A DNA stretch of 64,000 nt from Bacteroidota bacterium. Lineage in GTDB: Bacteria > Bacteroidota > Bacteroidia > Chitinophagales > Chitinophagaceae. The position numbers were made by a program, and so were the translations under genes. Below, piece by piece: positions 54,996-63,703 of the stretch (its first letter is position 1; every line of letters starts with the position of its first letter). The notes beneath the pieces were generated by a model, which was not told where the DNA came from, did no database searches, and saw only the letters and a program-made list of their open reading frames with translations. The DNA is taken from assembly GCA_013288945.1 (NCBI GenBank), contig JABDAZ010000012.1, forward strand, positions 1 to 64,000, in the 5' to 3' direction.

Positions 54996-55607
54996 TTAAA
55001 TTTTCGAAAAATTTTCCAATATTTTCATTCCAAACTTATGGCTTTTTTCAGGGTGAAATTGGGTGCCATAAATATTATTCTTTTTAAAAGCACAGGCAAA
55101 TTCATAACCATATAAAGCAGTAGCGCTCACTTCTGGGGGTTGGGTGAATTTAAAATGATAAGAATGCACAAAATAAAAACGCGGATTTGCAGGAAGGTTA
55201 TTCCATAATGGGTTTTCATTTTTAATAATAATATCCCGCCAGCCCATGTGCGGTATTTTTTCTTTATCGAGTTTTGCAGCATCAAATTTTATAGTTGATC
55301 CATCAACCCATCGCAATCCTTCCACATCGCCTTCTTCGCTGTGGCTTGTTAATAATTGAGCACCTAAACAAATACCCAGTACAGGTTTTTTTTGAACAAG
55401 TACCAAATCATCAAGCAATGATTTTAAGCCGCTTTGATGCAAGTTTTCCATGCCTTTTTTAAAATGACCAACGCCTGGCAAAATCAGTTTATCTGCGTTT
55501 GATATGTCATCAAAATCGTTTGTTATAATAGCATCAATTCCCAAGCGCTTATGCATGTTGAGGATTGAAGTAAGGTTGCCCAATCCATAATTAATAATTG
55601 CTATCAT
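54996..55607 (-). CDS. HisH-like glutaminase subunit (HisH2)
   Basis: A 203-residue class I glutamine amidotransferase. The nucleophile Cys80 lies in VLGICLGAQLL, with the oxyanion region LPGVGHFKKGM near 43-53 and the catalytic His-Glu pair in TQFHPEKSHKFG near residue 185. It releases ammonia from glutamine for the amidotransferase encoded just upstream. It overlaps that gene by four bases and is one base from HisF2. It belongs to the same three-gene set as in Pseudomonas O-antigen and Campylobacter/Legionella glycan loci. Confidence 0.92.
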   Translation of the reverse strand: MIAIINYGLGNLTSILNMHKRLGIDAIITNDFDDISNADKLILPGVGHFKKGMENLHQSGLKSLLDDLVLVQKKPVLGICLGAQLLTSHSEEGDVEGLRWVDGSTIKFDAAKLDKEKIPHMGWRDIIIKNENPLWNNLPANPRFYFVHSYHFKFTQPPEVSATALYGYEFACAFKKNNIYGTQFHPEKSHKFGMKILENFSKI

Positions 55608-56749
55608 TTTTTAACAGGGAAAATTTTTCTGTATATTTTTTTTACAGGCCCGAGAACAGGGTATCTCTCATCAATTGGTTTTTCAAAATCAAAATCGTAA
55701 TGGCTGCGCGGAGATGATTGCATGATAGATTCAAACTCTTCTTTCGAAAGGCCCAACTTTTTTAATACAAAATCGTAATCAATTTTAAATTGCTTTTCAT
55801 CGTAAACTGGCTTTGCCAATTCTTTTAAAGCTTCTTCTTTAGTAATTTGCCCGTTAAAAATCAAATCAGACAAATGTGCTTTACGCTTATCAATTTTAAA
55901 TTTATTTGGTAAAATATATCCTTGGTAAAAACGTGTCCAGATACTTTCATAATGTTTGCCGCCATAGTCCCTCCAGCCTAATTCTTTTTCTATTAATGTT
56001 TTTATTTTTTGCTTATTATAATCAACATAATTAATAACAGAAACAGACTTTACACCCATCACTTGTTGATAATACCTTTTCACTTTTGCATCTGAAAAAG
56101 GAAACGTTTTTAAGGCAATGGTTCCATAAGCTTTGTGTATAGATTGTATATTGATGTGATCACCTTTGGGATGAATCCAACTTTTAGGCAATGTATTTTC
56201 TGTTTGAATATTGGTTCCACTTAAAATGTATTTTATTTTTCTTTCCCCGGCCAACTTATAAAGAGATGCAAAGATTGCATGGTCAGTTATCGCTTCAATA
56301 TCAACCACAGAAGCTTTAAGATAGGCAATTTGAAGATCTTTAAATTCATCCCAGTTAATTACATAAGTAAATAAATCAAAGCCAAGTTTGGTAATGATGT
56401 TTTCAATATTCATTACAGCAAGTTCAGAGTTCCAGCCATTATCAAAATGAACTGCAAGAGGCCTTAATTCCAATTTTTTTGCCAGGTAGGCAACGTAGGT
56501 GCTGTCAACACCACCACTTAATCCCATAATGCAATCATATGGTTGATTTTTACCGGCATTCTTAATTTCTGATGCAATTTTTTCCAGCATTTCCCAACCT
56601 TCGTTACCTGTATGTAACGAAGCTGATGCTCTTTTATATTCGTAATAGTAATTACTGATTCCTTTTTCATCAAATGAAATGTCAGGATCGGCAATAGTAT
56701 CCATTACGGAAATGGCGCATTGTTGGTATGGCCTTTCATGCTTAGCCAT
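55604..56749 (-). CDS. N-acetyl sugar amidotransferase, WbpG/PseA-like
   Basis: A 381-residue protein with an adenine-nucleotide PP-loop (MGLSGGVDSTYVAYLAKK). By family knowledge it uses ATP and ammonia, from HisH2 through HisF2, to convert a 3-acetamido group to an acetamidino group. Downstream blocks LSGTNIQTENTLPKSW and LGWRDYGGKHYESIWTRFYQ are typical. The N-terminal CxxC...CxxC site of the family is degenerate: it reads CAIS then SNYY, so three of four cysteines are gone. The ATG at 56747-56749 is preferred to one nine codons earlier, as it gives the usual RPYQQC start. Confidence 0.88.
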   Translation of the reverse strand: MAKHERPYQQCAISVMDTIADPDISFDEKGISNYYYEYKRASASLHTGNEGWEMLEKIASEIKNAGKNQPYDCIMGLSGGVDSTYVAYLAKKLELRPLAVHFDNGWNSELAVMNIENIITKLGFDLFTYVINWDEFKDLQIAYLKASVVDIEAITDHAIFASLYKLAGERKIKYILSGTNIQTENTLPKSWIHPKGDHINIQSIHKAYGTIALKTFPFSDAKVKRYYQQVMGVKSVSVINYVDYNKQKIKTLIEKELGWRDYGGKHYESIWTRFYQGYILPNKFKIDKRKAHLSDLIFNGQITKEEALKELAKPVYDEKQFKIDYDFVLKKLGLSKEEFESIMQSSPRSHYDFDFEKPIDERYPVLGPVKKIYRKIFPVKK

Positions 56750-57392
56750 TAAGATTTTTTTTTCTGTATTCTTCAAACTTATCTGATTTTATATAGCCAT
56801 TATATTCAATCTTATTTTTAAAAGGAATACACTTGCTTTTATCAAGCTCGTTAATTTTTTTTGCAGGCACACCACCCAATACACAATAACCATCCGCAAA
56901 AGATTTGGTGACCACAGCACCTGCACCTACAATTGTCCAATCCCCTAATTCAACACCAGGCATTATTTTGGCGCCTCCGCCTATCCAACAATATTTACCA
57001 ATTTTTACAGGAGCCGTAATATGTTTTCTCGAATCGTAAACGTCGTGGTTTGCAGTTACGATTATCACATTTGGTGCAATTTGCGTATAATCTCCAATTG
57101 TCAACCCACCTCTTCCAGTTATATAACAACCGCCCATAATTCCAGGATAAGCATCAACGCCTACAATTATATTTTCAACATCATGCACTTTACTTGTATA
57201 ATGAACCGGCCAATACGCTTTTTTATTGCCTCCGCGATTTAATATTTTTTGTTTAAACCAAAATTCAAATGACACATGATTCTGGTAATCAGTTGTATCA
57301 TAAATAAAATTAAAAGTGGGGAAGATTTTGGTAACCATTACAATTGGCAATTGCAATGGATGTCTTAAAAAATATTTAATTTTATTTACCAT
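56742..57392 (-). CDS. CatB-like left-handed beta-helix acetyltransferase
   Basis: A 216-residue hexapeptide-repeat acyltransferase. A basic N-terminal region (1-60) precedes the helix, with GGCYITGRGGLTIGDYTQIA and the NHDVYD loop that in CatB/VatD-like enzymes holds the catalytic His. The conserved GKYCWIGGGAKIMPGVELGD and GGVPAKKINELDKSK end follow. It would O-acetylate a repeat-unit sugar. It overlaps the amidotransferase gene by eight bases. The sugar target is unknown. Confidence 0.9.
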   Translation of the reverse strand: MVNKIKYFLRHPLQLPIVMVTKIFPTFNFIYDTTDYQNHVSFEFWFKQKILNRGGNKKAYWPVHYTSKVHDVENIIVGVDAYPGIMGGCYITGRGGLTIGDYTQIAPNVIIVTANHDVYDSRKHITAPVKIGKYCWIGGGAKIMPGVELGDWTIVGAGAVVTKSFADGYCVLGGVPAKKINELDKSKCIPFKNKIEYNGYIKSDKFEEYRKKNLNG

Positions 57393-57425
57393 TATAAGCC
57401 TGCTTCATTATTAATACCAAACTTA

Positions 57426-58286
57426 TTAATGTACGGGATAATTTGTATGAATTGGATTTTTATTGAGTTTTAAGTAATGATAATTTTCAAGCATTTTAGG
57501 TTTATTAAATGTAATTAACGATTTAATTAAACCTGTTTTATACGTTGCATTTTCGTTTTTAAAAACCATCTCAATTTCTTTTTTATTCAACGGGCACGCT
57601 GGGTGTGTTAAATAGAAAATCTTTATTTTTTGATAGATGCTCAAATAATCTTTTACAAAAACAAACTCCTGGCCTTCATGTTCCCTGTACCAAACAATTC
57701 CGTCTGGCATTAATAATACCGGATAAGTTTGTCCAAGCCTTAACCACATTTCATAATCACCAACCATTTTACCTGGTTTAAATCCTCGCACCTCTTCAAA
57801 GACTAATTTTTTTATAATAGATGAAAGTGGTGCTTTATGAAATAAACCTGGTCCAAAAAAATTGTGTTTGTAGGCCTCATGCGGAGATAGCAATATAGGG
57901 TATGGCTTTTCTTTTACCTGACCTAATGAGCAAAGCCCCCAACCTGCTTCCGGAAAAGATTCCATCATATTTACCAACACTTCAAGGCCCGTGGGATAAA
58001 TATAATCGTCGCTGTCTACATACTTTAAATATTTACCTTTTGCTAAACTTGCTGCATAATTTCTATTGGGAAACTGGCCAATATTTTCTTTAGTCTGATA
58101 AATTCTGATTTTAGGATTATCAGTATATTTTTTTAAAATTTCCATTGTATTATCAGTGGAACAATTATCTGATATTACAATTTCAAAATCCTGGAAGGTT
58201 TGTTTTAATACGCTTTCTATGGCAAACTCAATATACTTTGCTCTATTATAAGAAGTGATTAAAACGCTTACTATTGGTTCGCTCAT
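57426..58286 (-). CDS. family 2 glycosyltransferase
   Basis: A 286-residue inverting GT-A enzyme. It begins PIVSVLITSYNRAKYIEFAI, has IVISDNCSTDNTMEIL, the metal-binding pair in KYLKYVDSDDYIYPTGLEVL and the later GPGLFHKAPLSSIIKKLVFE block. The C-terminal part shows no membrane helix, so it probably acts as a peripheral enzyme on an undecaprenyl-linked acceptor. It ends 33 bases before the next gene, with the start overlapping the SDR gene by four bases. The donor is unknown. Confidence 0.92.
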   Translation of the reverse strand: MSEPIVSVLITSYNRAKYIEFAIESVLKQTFQDFEIVISDNCSTDNTMEILKKYTDNPKIRIYQTKENIGQFPNRNYAASLAKGKYLKYVDSDDYIYPTGLEVLVNMMESFPEAGWGLCSLGQVKEKPYPILLSPHEAYKHNFFGPGLFHKAPLSSIIKKLVFEEVRGFKPGKMVGDYEMWLRLGQTYPVLLMPDGIVWYREHEGQEFVFVKDYLSIYQKIKIFYLTHPACPLNKKEIEMVFKNENATYKTGLIKSLITFNKPKMLENYHYLKLNKNPIHTNYPVH

Positions 58287-59251
58287 ATCGTAAATTGTTC
58301 GTTACAAAAAACCAAAAGGTGATCAATTTCTTCATTGATATCGTTTGTCCATTTAAAGCCAATACTTTTTAATTTTTCTGAAGAAAATTGTAATGGTTTT
58401 AAATTTTCTGTAGGCGTTTCTTTAATAGCTGGTAATACAATTTGCATTTCTTTTTTTAATATGATTTGAGCTCTTTCGCTTACCAAATTTGTTATTTCAA
58501 TAATGCTTTTTGTATAATTCCCGCCAAGATTAAACAGGCCATCTTTTGTTTCTTCTTTATTCAAATTAATAATAAAAAGTACTGCATTAACAACATCTGT
58601 TAATGTAATAAAATCTCTTTGCTGTAACCCTGAACTATTTAATTTCAATTGATTTCCGAGTGCGGCTTGTTTACATAAATCATTAATCAATAATGTCCAC
58701 CTGTTTACATCCTTATTAATGGGAACACCAAATGAATTTGAAAGCCGGAAAACAATTCCGTTAATCTCATTTTTATCACGCGCAGCAAGCAAATAATCTT
58801 CGAATGCTTTATGTGTTATTGAATATGGATGCACTGGCCGCGGTAATACATTTTCATCAATTTTTCCCTGTAATGGTGAGCCGTATACGTGCGCGGTTGA
58901 AAAATAAATAAAGTGTTTGCTTTTTGATTGTATTGCTTTTTGCAAAAGTATTAATGAAGATATTATATTAAATTCCGCTGCTTCTACAGGATGTTTTACG
59001 CAATCAATTTCGTTGAATGCAGCTAAATGTATGATACATTCAAAAGTATGTTCAAACGAATGATCAAAAGAAAAAACTTCCTTTGAATTTATTATTTTCA
59101 GCAGTTCATTTTTTTCAAAAAATCCTTCTATAGTATTTTTTCTTGTTGCAATATAAATTATGAACTCACCAGTATCAAGTAGTGCCTTAACAATTCTTCC
59201 GCCAACATAACCAAGCCCGCCTGTTATTAATATTTTTTTTTTTTCTTGCAT
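58283..59251 (-). CDS. NAD-dependent epimerase/dehydratase (SDR), probable CDP-sugar reductase
   Basis: A 322-residue extended short-chain dehydrogenase/reductase. Present are the dinucleotide motif GGLGYVGGRIVK (11-22), the serine block FIYFSTAHVYGSP, and YxxxK in HPYSITHKAFEDYL. The C-terminal domain matches WcaG-like family members. By its place after rfbF, rfbG and the cupin gene it probably reduces the 4-keto group of a CDP-4-keto-6-deoxyhexose. A 4-epimerase role cannot be excluded. Confidence 0.85.
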   Translation of the reverse strand: MQEKKKILITGGLGYVGGRIVKALLDTGEFIIYIATRKNTIEGFFEKNELLKIINSKEVFSFDHSFEHTFECIIHLAAFNEIDCVKHPVEAAEFNIISSLILLQKAIQSKSKHFIYFSTAHVYGSPLQGKIDENVLPRPVHPYSITHKAFEDYLLAARDKNEINGIVFRLSNSFGVPINKDVNRWTLLINDLCKQAALGNQLKLNSSGLQQRDFITLTDVVNAVLFIINLNKEETKDGLFNLGGNYTKSIIEITNLVSERAQIILKKEMQIVLPAIKETPTENLKPLQFSSEKLKSIGFKWTNDINEEIDHLLVFCNEQFTI

Positions 59252-59267
59252 TAATAACTATATCCTA

Positions 59268-59690
59268 TTAGAAATAATGTAAAAATTTTTCGAGGGGTTC
59301 ATTAACTGCTTCTAAAGGATCATGTTCGATGGAAGCAATATTCAACAACATGTTTTGTTCATCCAATCCTTCAAAAGCCATCCATACGCCTGGCTTTACT
59401 GTTAGCCTGCTGTAATCTTCGTTTCCAATAATAATTATTTTATTTTCTTTGGTTGCTTCATCAAGCAGATAAAATTTAATTTGCCCTGATGGAACAATAA
59501 TATTCAATTGCATTTTTGTATGCTTTTTCCAACCTTTTATAAAACCTTTTTTTATAAAAGAAAAATAAGCTTCGCCAAAGCCTGCATATCCATTGTCACT
59601 GCATTTTAAGCCTTTCAGAATATCGCCTTTTTCGTTAAATATTCTTTGCAAAGGCGTGAGTGTAATATTATCGTTCAGGCTTTGGCCCAT
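59268..59690 (-). CDS. cupin-type sugar 3,5-epimerase-like protein (RmlC/WxcM-like)
   Basis: A 140-residue single-domain cupin protein. Segments LTPLQRIFNEKGDILKGLKC, FGEAYFSFIKKGFIKGWKKH and KPGVWMAFEGLDEQNMLLNI follow the pattern of RmlC-like epimerases, including the His near residue 60 (GWKKHTK). A CDP-4-keto-6-deoxy-glucose 3- or 3,5-epimerase role fits its position between the dehydratase and reductase genes. It overlaps the dehydratase gene by 16 bases. It is shorter than classical RmlC (about 180). Confidence 0.8.
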   Translation of the reverse strand: MGQSLNDNITLTPLQRIFNEKGDILKGLKCSDNGYAGFGEAYFSFIKKGFIKGWKKHTKMQLNIIVPSGQIKFYLLDEATKENKIIIIGNEDYSRLTVKPGVWMAFEGLDEQNMLLNIASIEHDPLEAVNEPLEKFLHYF

Positions 59691-60802
59691 ATTAATTCTC
59701 TTTCGCTTGCGTATAAAGAATATTGCTTTATCTGATCAACTGTGTACGCATGCAATTTTTTACTTTTTGCATGAAAAATCATATACCATTCAGTTGTTAA
59801 TGCTGTGGTTTCTTTAAAATTTAATACCGGTTTCCATTCGAGTAACTGCAAAGCTTTATCACAATTCAATTTTAATAATCCGGCTTCATGAAATGATGGC
59901 GGTGGAATAACTTTAAAAAGCTCTTCGCTTTTACCGCCCCAAACATTTGCCAATGCATCAATTAATTCCAACACCGTTTTATTTTGATCCGAATTTGGAC
60001 CGAAGTTAAACGCTTCGCCATTTAATTTTTTGTTTTCAAATAAGCATTTACCAACTAGCAAATAACCACTCAAGGGTTCTAAAACATGTTGCCATGGACG
60101 CGTTGATTGTGGGCTCCTGATTTCTACAACATCTTTATTAATCCACGCTTTAATACAATCTGGAACTATTCGGCTTTCTGCCCAGTCACCGCCACCAATT
60201 ACATTACCAGCACGTACAGAAGTAATTTTAATTTTACTTTCCGATTTGGAAAAATAAGAATGATAATATGTTTTAATCATTAATTCTGCGCCGCCTTTGG
60301 AAGCCGAATAAGGATCTTTACCGCCAAGTATATCTGTTTCTTTATATCCCCACAACCACTCTACATTATCGTAGCATTTATCGCTTGTTATCATTATTGC
60401 GATACATTCATTTTGCAATCCTCTTAATGCTTCCAAAATATTTACAGTACCAATAATATTTGTTGTCATTGTTTCATAGGGATCATTATACGACGTAATA
60501 ACAATTGGCTGTGCGGCTAAATGAAAAATAAAATCAGGTTTTACCTGATTAAAAATATTTTTCATTGCATCAGCATTCCTGATGTCTTCTTCAAAATATT
60601 GAATTTTTTTTTCTAATTCCAGCTCTTCAAAAAGCGAAAATGGTTTTGTAGGAATTCCATTTGAAATACCAATTACATTTGCACCCAACTCTAATAACCA
60701 TGCGCATAGCCACGATCCTTTAAAACCAGTATTTCCGGTTACTATTACTTTTTTATTTTTATATACTTTATTAAACTGATTTTCTATTTCCAGATTTTCC
60801 AT
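59675..60802 (-). CDS. rfbG: CDP-glucose 4,6-dehydratase
   Basis: A 375-residue SDR enzyme that makes CDP-4-keto-6-deoxy-D-glucose from CDP-glucose. The nucleotide motif TGNTGFKGSWLCAWLLELG (22-40) and LAAQPIVITSYNDPYETM are followed by the serine-containing MITSDKCYDN and the YxxxK in DPYSASKGGAELM, then VRAGNVIGGGDWAESRIVPD. All are typical of RfbG. It overlaps rfbF by 19 bases, the usual arrangement for this pair. Confidence 0.95.
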   Translation of the reverse strand: MENLEIENQFNKVYKNKKVIVTGNTGFKGSWLCAWLLELGANVIGISNGIPTKPFSLFEELELEKKIQYFEEDIRNADAMKNIFNQVKPDFIFHLAAQPIVITSYNDPYETMTTNIIGTVNILEALRGLQNECIAIMITSDKCYDNVEWLWGYKETDILGGKDPYSASKGGAELMIKTYYHSYFSKSESKIKITSVRAGNVIGGGDWAESRIVPDCIKAWINKDVVEIRSPQSTRPWQHVLEPLSGYLLVGKCLFENKKLNGEAFNFGPNSDQNKTVLELIDALANVWGGKSEELFKVIPPPSFHEAGLLKLNCDKALQLLEWKPVLNFKETTALTTEWYMIFHAKSKKLHAYTVDQIKQYSLYASERELIWAKA

Positions 60803-61560
60803 TTTGCTTCATTATTATTCCATAATTCATTAAGCCTTATTTTATCTCTTAATGTATCCATACACTTCCAAAAACCATTGTGCTGATAAGCAACCAATTG
60901 CTCATCTTTAGCTAGGTTTTCCATGGGCTCTTTTTCAAAAATACATTGCCTGTCTTCCGGTATATATTCAAAAACGTCTTGTTCGCAAACAAAGTATCCA
61001 GCGTTAATCCATCCGCCTTCACCATGTGGCTTTTCGTAAAATCGTTCTACGCTTTTATGTTCATTAATGTCCAGTACACCAAATCTGCCTTCCGGCTGAA
61101 TGGCAGTAACTGTCATTGATTTTTTATTTTGTTTATGGTATTCAAGTAATGTATTAATGTTTACATCGCACACGCCATCGCCATAGGTTAAAAAAAAAGG
61201 TTTGCCGTTTGTGTAAGGTTTAACTTGTCTAATTCTGCCTCCGGTCATCGTATCAGCGCCTGTATCTAATAAAGTAACTTTCCATGGCTCGGCAAAGTTA
61301 TTGTGAATTTCCATGCTGTTATTGGCAAGGTCTATAGTAACATCGTTATTATGCAAAAAATAATTAGAGAAATATTCTTTAATATAGTATCCTTTATAAC
61401 CAAGCAAAATTATAAATTCATTAAACCCATAAAAAGAATAGGTTTTCATAATATGCCATAGAATCGGATAATCACCAATATCAACCATTGGCTTAGGCTT
61501 AATAACTGTTTCTTCGCTAAGCCTGCTGCCCAAGCCACCGGCAAGAATTACAACTTTCAT
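60784..61560 (-). CDS. rfbF: glucose-1-phosphate cytidylyltransferase
   Basis: A 258-residue nucleotidyltransferase that makes CDP-glucose from CTP and glucose-1-phosphate. The N-terminal signature VVILAGGLGSRLSEETVIKP, then PMVDIGDYPILWHIMKTYS, the FLTYGDGVCDVNI motif with the metal-binding Asp and the substrate block VTAIQPEGRFGVLD are all intact. Length is normal. It opens the CDP-deoxyhexose branch, with the dehydratase, cupin and reductase genes downstream. Confidence 0.95.
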   Translation of the reverse strand: MKVVILAGGLGSRLSEETVIKPKPMVDIGDYPILWHIMKTYSFYGFNEFIILLGYKGYYIKEYFSNYFLHNNDVTIDLANNSMEIHNNFAEPWKVTLLDTGADTMTGGRIRQVKPYTNGKPFFLTYGDGVCDVNINTLLEYHKQNKKSMTVTAIQPEGRFGVLDINEHKSVERFYEKPHGEGGWINAGYFVCEQDVFEYIPEDRQCIFEKEPMENLAKDEQLVAYQHNGFWKCMDTLRDKIRLNELWNNNEAKWKIWK

Positions 61561-61630
61561 TTGCTATTGTTTGATAATGATTTAAATTTTATTGCAGTTT
61601 TAAGCAAGCCTTTAACTTTATAACGTTTGA

Positions 61631-62593
61631 TTAATACTTCGGTGCCTGTGGCATTTTTTTGCAAATAATTTTATACTGGTTGTCCAAAAAATCCTCTCCT
61701 TTTTCCAACGTATTATTAAAAAGTAAAATCGTTTTATTTAACTCTATTCTATACCTGATATTAAAAAGTAACCAGTTGTATTTCTCTTTCAATGAAATTG
61801 CCTGCATATTCACCAACGTTTTAAAATTACTCAAACCAGATTTTAAAATGTTGCTTTGAGATGGTTTTAATTTGAAAATTTTATATTCAAAATAAAAAAC
61901 TGAAAAATATCTTGGCAATATAAATTCAGCTTTGTGATGATGGTAATGAAACACCCTTGCTTTATCAACAAATGCCAAAGTATATTTTTGCAACAGCATT
62001 TCTTTTGCCCAGTTCATATCTTCTGCAAAATCAATTTTTGCAAAAGGGTTTAATAATAAAATTTCGCGGTTATACGCTGCATTTACATTGTCCCATCCTG
62101 CAATGTTTCGTTGATCCTGAGGGCTTAATTTTAAAAAATCTGCAGGGTTTTTAAAATATCGAAAAGTGATTTGTGGCTCAGAAAAAAAACGAAACCATAA
62201 TACCGGATTTTTATCATTATCATGAGGCACAATTTGCTGGCCACAAACTGCAGCAATATCTTCACTCACAAAACCATCCAAAAGATATTGAAGCCATAAA
62301 TCAGAAGCCGGAACTGCATCCTGAACGGTCAATACAACATATTTTCCTTTAGCAGCTTTAACGCCGAGATTTCTCGTTTCTCCATGATTAAATGTTGCCG
62401 CCGGAATCTGTATTAATTTTACGGGATAATTATTAATAATAGTTAGCGAATTATCTGTGCTTCCGGAATCTATTACAATTATTTCTGTTTTTGTAATTAG
62501 TGTTTGCTGGAATAATTTATTAAACAAATTATCTAGCCACTGATCACCATTTTTAACAGGAATAATAATTGAAAATAAAATTTCTTTGTCCAA
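61631..62593 (-). CDS. family 2 glycosyltransferase (rhamnosyltransferase-like)
   Basis: A 320-residue GT-A enzyme. It starts FSIIIPVKNGDQWLDNLFNK and holds IIVIDSGSTDNSLTIINNYP, the NHGETRNLGVKAAKGKYVVL block and the motif TVQDAVPA in place of the usual DxD, a pattern I associate with rhamnosyltransferase-like members. The sole start codon is TTG (62591-62593): the in-frame stop eight codons upstream is also the stop of the acyltransferase gene. The donor may be one of the deoxy sugars made by neighbouring genes. Confidence 0.88.
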   Translation of the reverse strand: MDKEILFSIIIPVKNGDQWLDNLFNKLFQQTLITKTEIIVIDSGSTDNSLTIINNYPVKLIQIPAATFNHGETRNLGVKAAKGKYVVLTVQDAVPASDLWLQYLLDGFVSEDIAAVCGQQIVPHDNDKNPVLWFRFFSEPQITFRYFKNPADFLKLSPQDQRNIAGWDNVNAAYNREILLLNPFAKIDFAEDMNWAKEMLLQKYTLAFVDKARVFHYHHHKAEFILPRYFSVFYFEYKIFKLKPSQSNILKSGLSNFKTLVNMQAISLKEKYNWLLFNIRYRIELNKTILLFNNTLEKGEDFLDNQYKIICKKMPQAPKY

Positions 62594-62617
62594 GTTTTGT
62601 GTTGTTAAAAAATGAAC

Positions 62618-63688
62618 TCAGGCAAAGCGTTCCTTTAATTTTAAAAAAGGAGTTTCTATATATTTAAAAGAAAGCGCTGACAATAAAAAAGTGACTGCAA
62701 AACACATTAATAAAAAAGAAACCTGATCCAAGTGAAAAGAAGGGAAAAATTTTGCATTCATTGCCCTGTATACATAAGGTACTGGCATGTGAAATAAATA
62801 TATGCCGTAACTTATTGTACCGATATATTGAACCTGTTTATTACGCGTAATATAACCTATCAAACCATTCCAACCGTAGATACTTACAAGCACAATTGAA
62901 AATGTACACATACATAAACTTATTTCCCTGTATAATAACCAATACGGAGAACCTGTTTGATAAAAAATAAGAACAATAAGCAAATGAATAAAAGCAATTG
63001 TAAATAACAAATGCCTGTTATTTTTCAGCCAGTTTATCGCCGCAGCATGACTTGTATAAAAGCATGCTAAAATTGCGCCTGCACCCAACGTATGAAAATT
63101 TGTAAATGTTAGTGCCCCCAGATATGGATCATTACTATTAAAAAAAATATAGACAAGTGAAATTGATATCATGATTGTAATGACAACCATTCTAAATTTT
63201 GGCGCAATAAACAACATCAGCCATGGCCAAAAAAGATAAAATTGTTCCTCAACTCCTAAAGACCATAAATGGGCAAAACACAGTGCATTTCCAGATCCTA
63301 TTTTATGTATAAGAAAGTTTGGCGTATATGTAAAAAACCATGGAGTAAATTCATCTTTCCATAAATACAATCCCATATATTTTTTTGCAAGCCAGAAAAA
63401 AAGAAGAAACAAATAATAAACCGGAAATAATCTGAAAGCCCTGCGTATCATAAAATTTTTTATAATTGTGAGCTTTGATTGCCTTTGTTTATTATTCAGG
63501 CTTTTAATTAAAATTACGGTAATTAAAAAACCTGATATGGTAAAAAAAACCTGAACACCATACCACATATATGGAATTTCAATTGGGGAAAAATGAGCAA
63601 GCAACGTCATTATAACCGCAAAAGTTCTTAGAGAATCCAGCTCAGGTAGATGATGCAATTTTTTGTTTACAGGTATCGCGCTTGTCAA
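62618..63688 (-). CDS. OafA/YrhL-type acyltransferase 3 family protein
   Basis: A 356-residue membrane protein with about ten helices. The N-terminal family motif LDSLRTFAVIMTLLAHFSPI, with the conserved Arg and His, and the FRLFPVYYLFLLFFWL block are typical, as is the HLWSLGVEEQFYLFWPWLML motif. Such proteins O-acetylate sugars on the periplasmic side. The start is TTG at 63686-63688, with a stop five codons upstream. No SGNH domain is fused. It probably acts on the same polymer as the MBOAT system. Confidence 0.92.
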   Translation of the reverse strand: MTSAIPVNKKLHHLPELDSLRTFAVIMTLLAHFSPIEIPYMWYGVQVFFTISGFLITVILIKSLNNKQRQSKLTIIKNFMIRRAFRLFPVYYLFLLFFWLAKKYMGLYLWKDEFTPWFFTYTPNFLIHKIGSGNALCFAHLWSLGVEEQFYLFWPWLMLFIAPKFRMVVITIMISISLVYIFFNSNDPYLGALTFTNFHTLGAGAILACFYTSHAAAINWLKNNRHLLFTIAFIHLLIVLIFYQTGSPYWLLYREISLCMCTFSIVLVSIYGWNGLIGYITRNKQVQYIGTISYGIYLFHMPVPYVYRAMNAKFFPSFHLDQVSFLLMCFAVTFLLSALSFKYIETPFLKLKERFA

Positions 63689-63703
63689 ATTTATACTATC
63701 GGT

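Noticed and set aside
54248-55607. hisH/hisF as part of histidine biosynthesis
   Set aside because: They are adjacent to a WbpG-like amidotransferase in a glycan locus, no other his genes are near, and the HisF-like protein lacks the first catalytic Asp.
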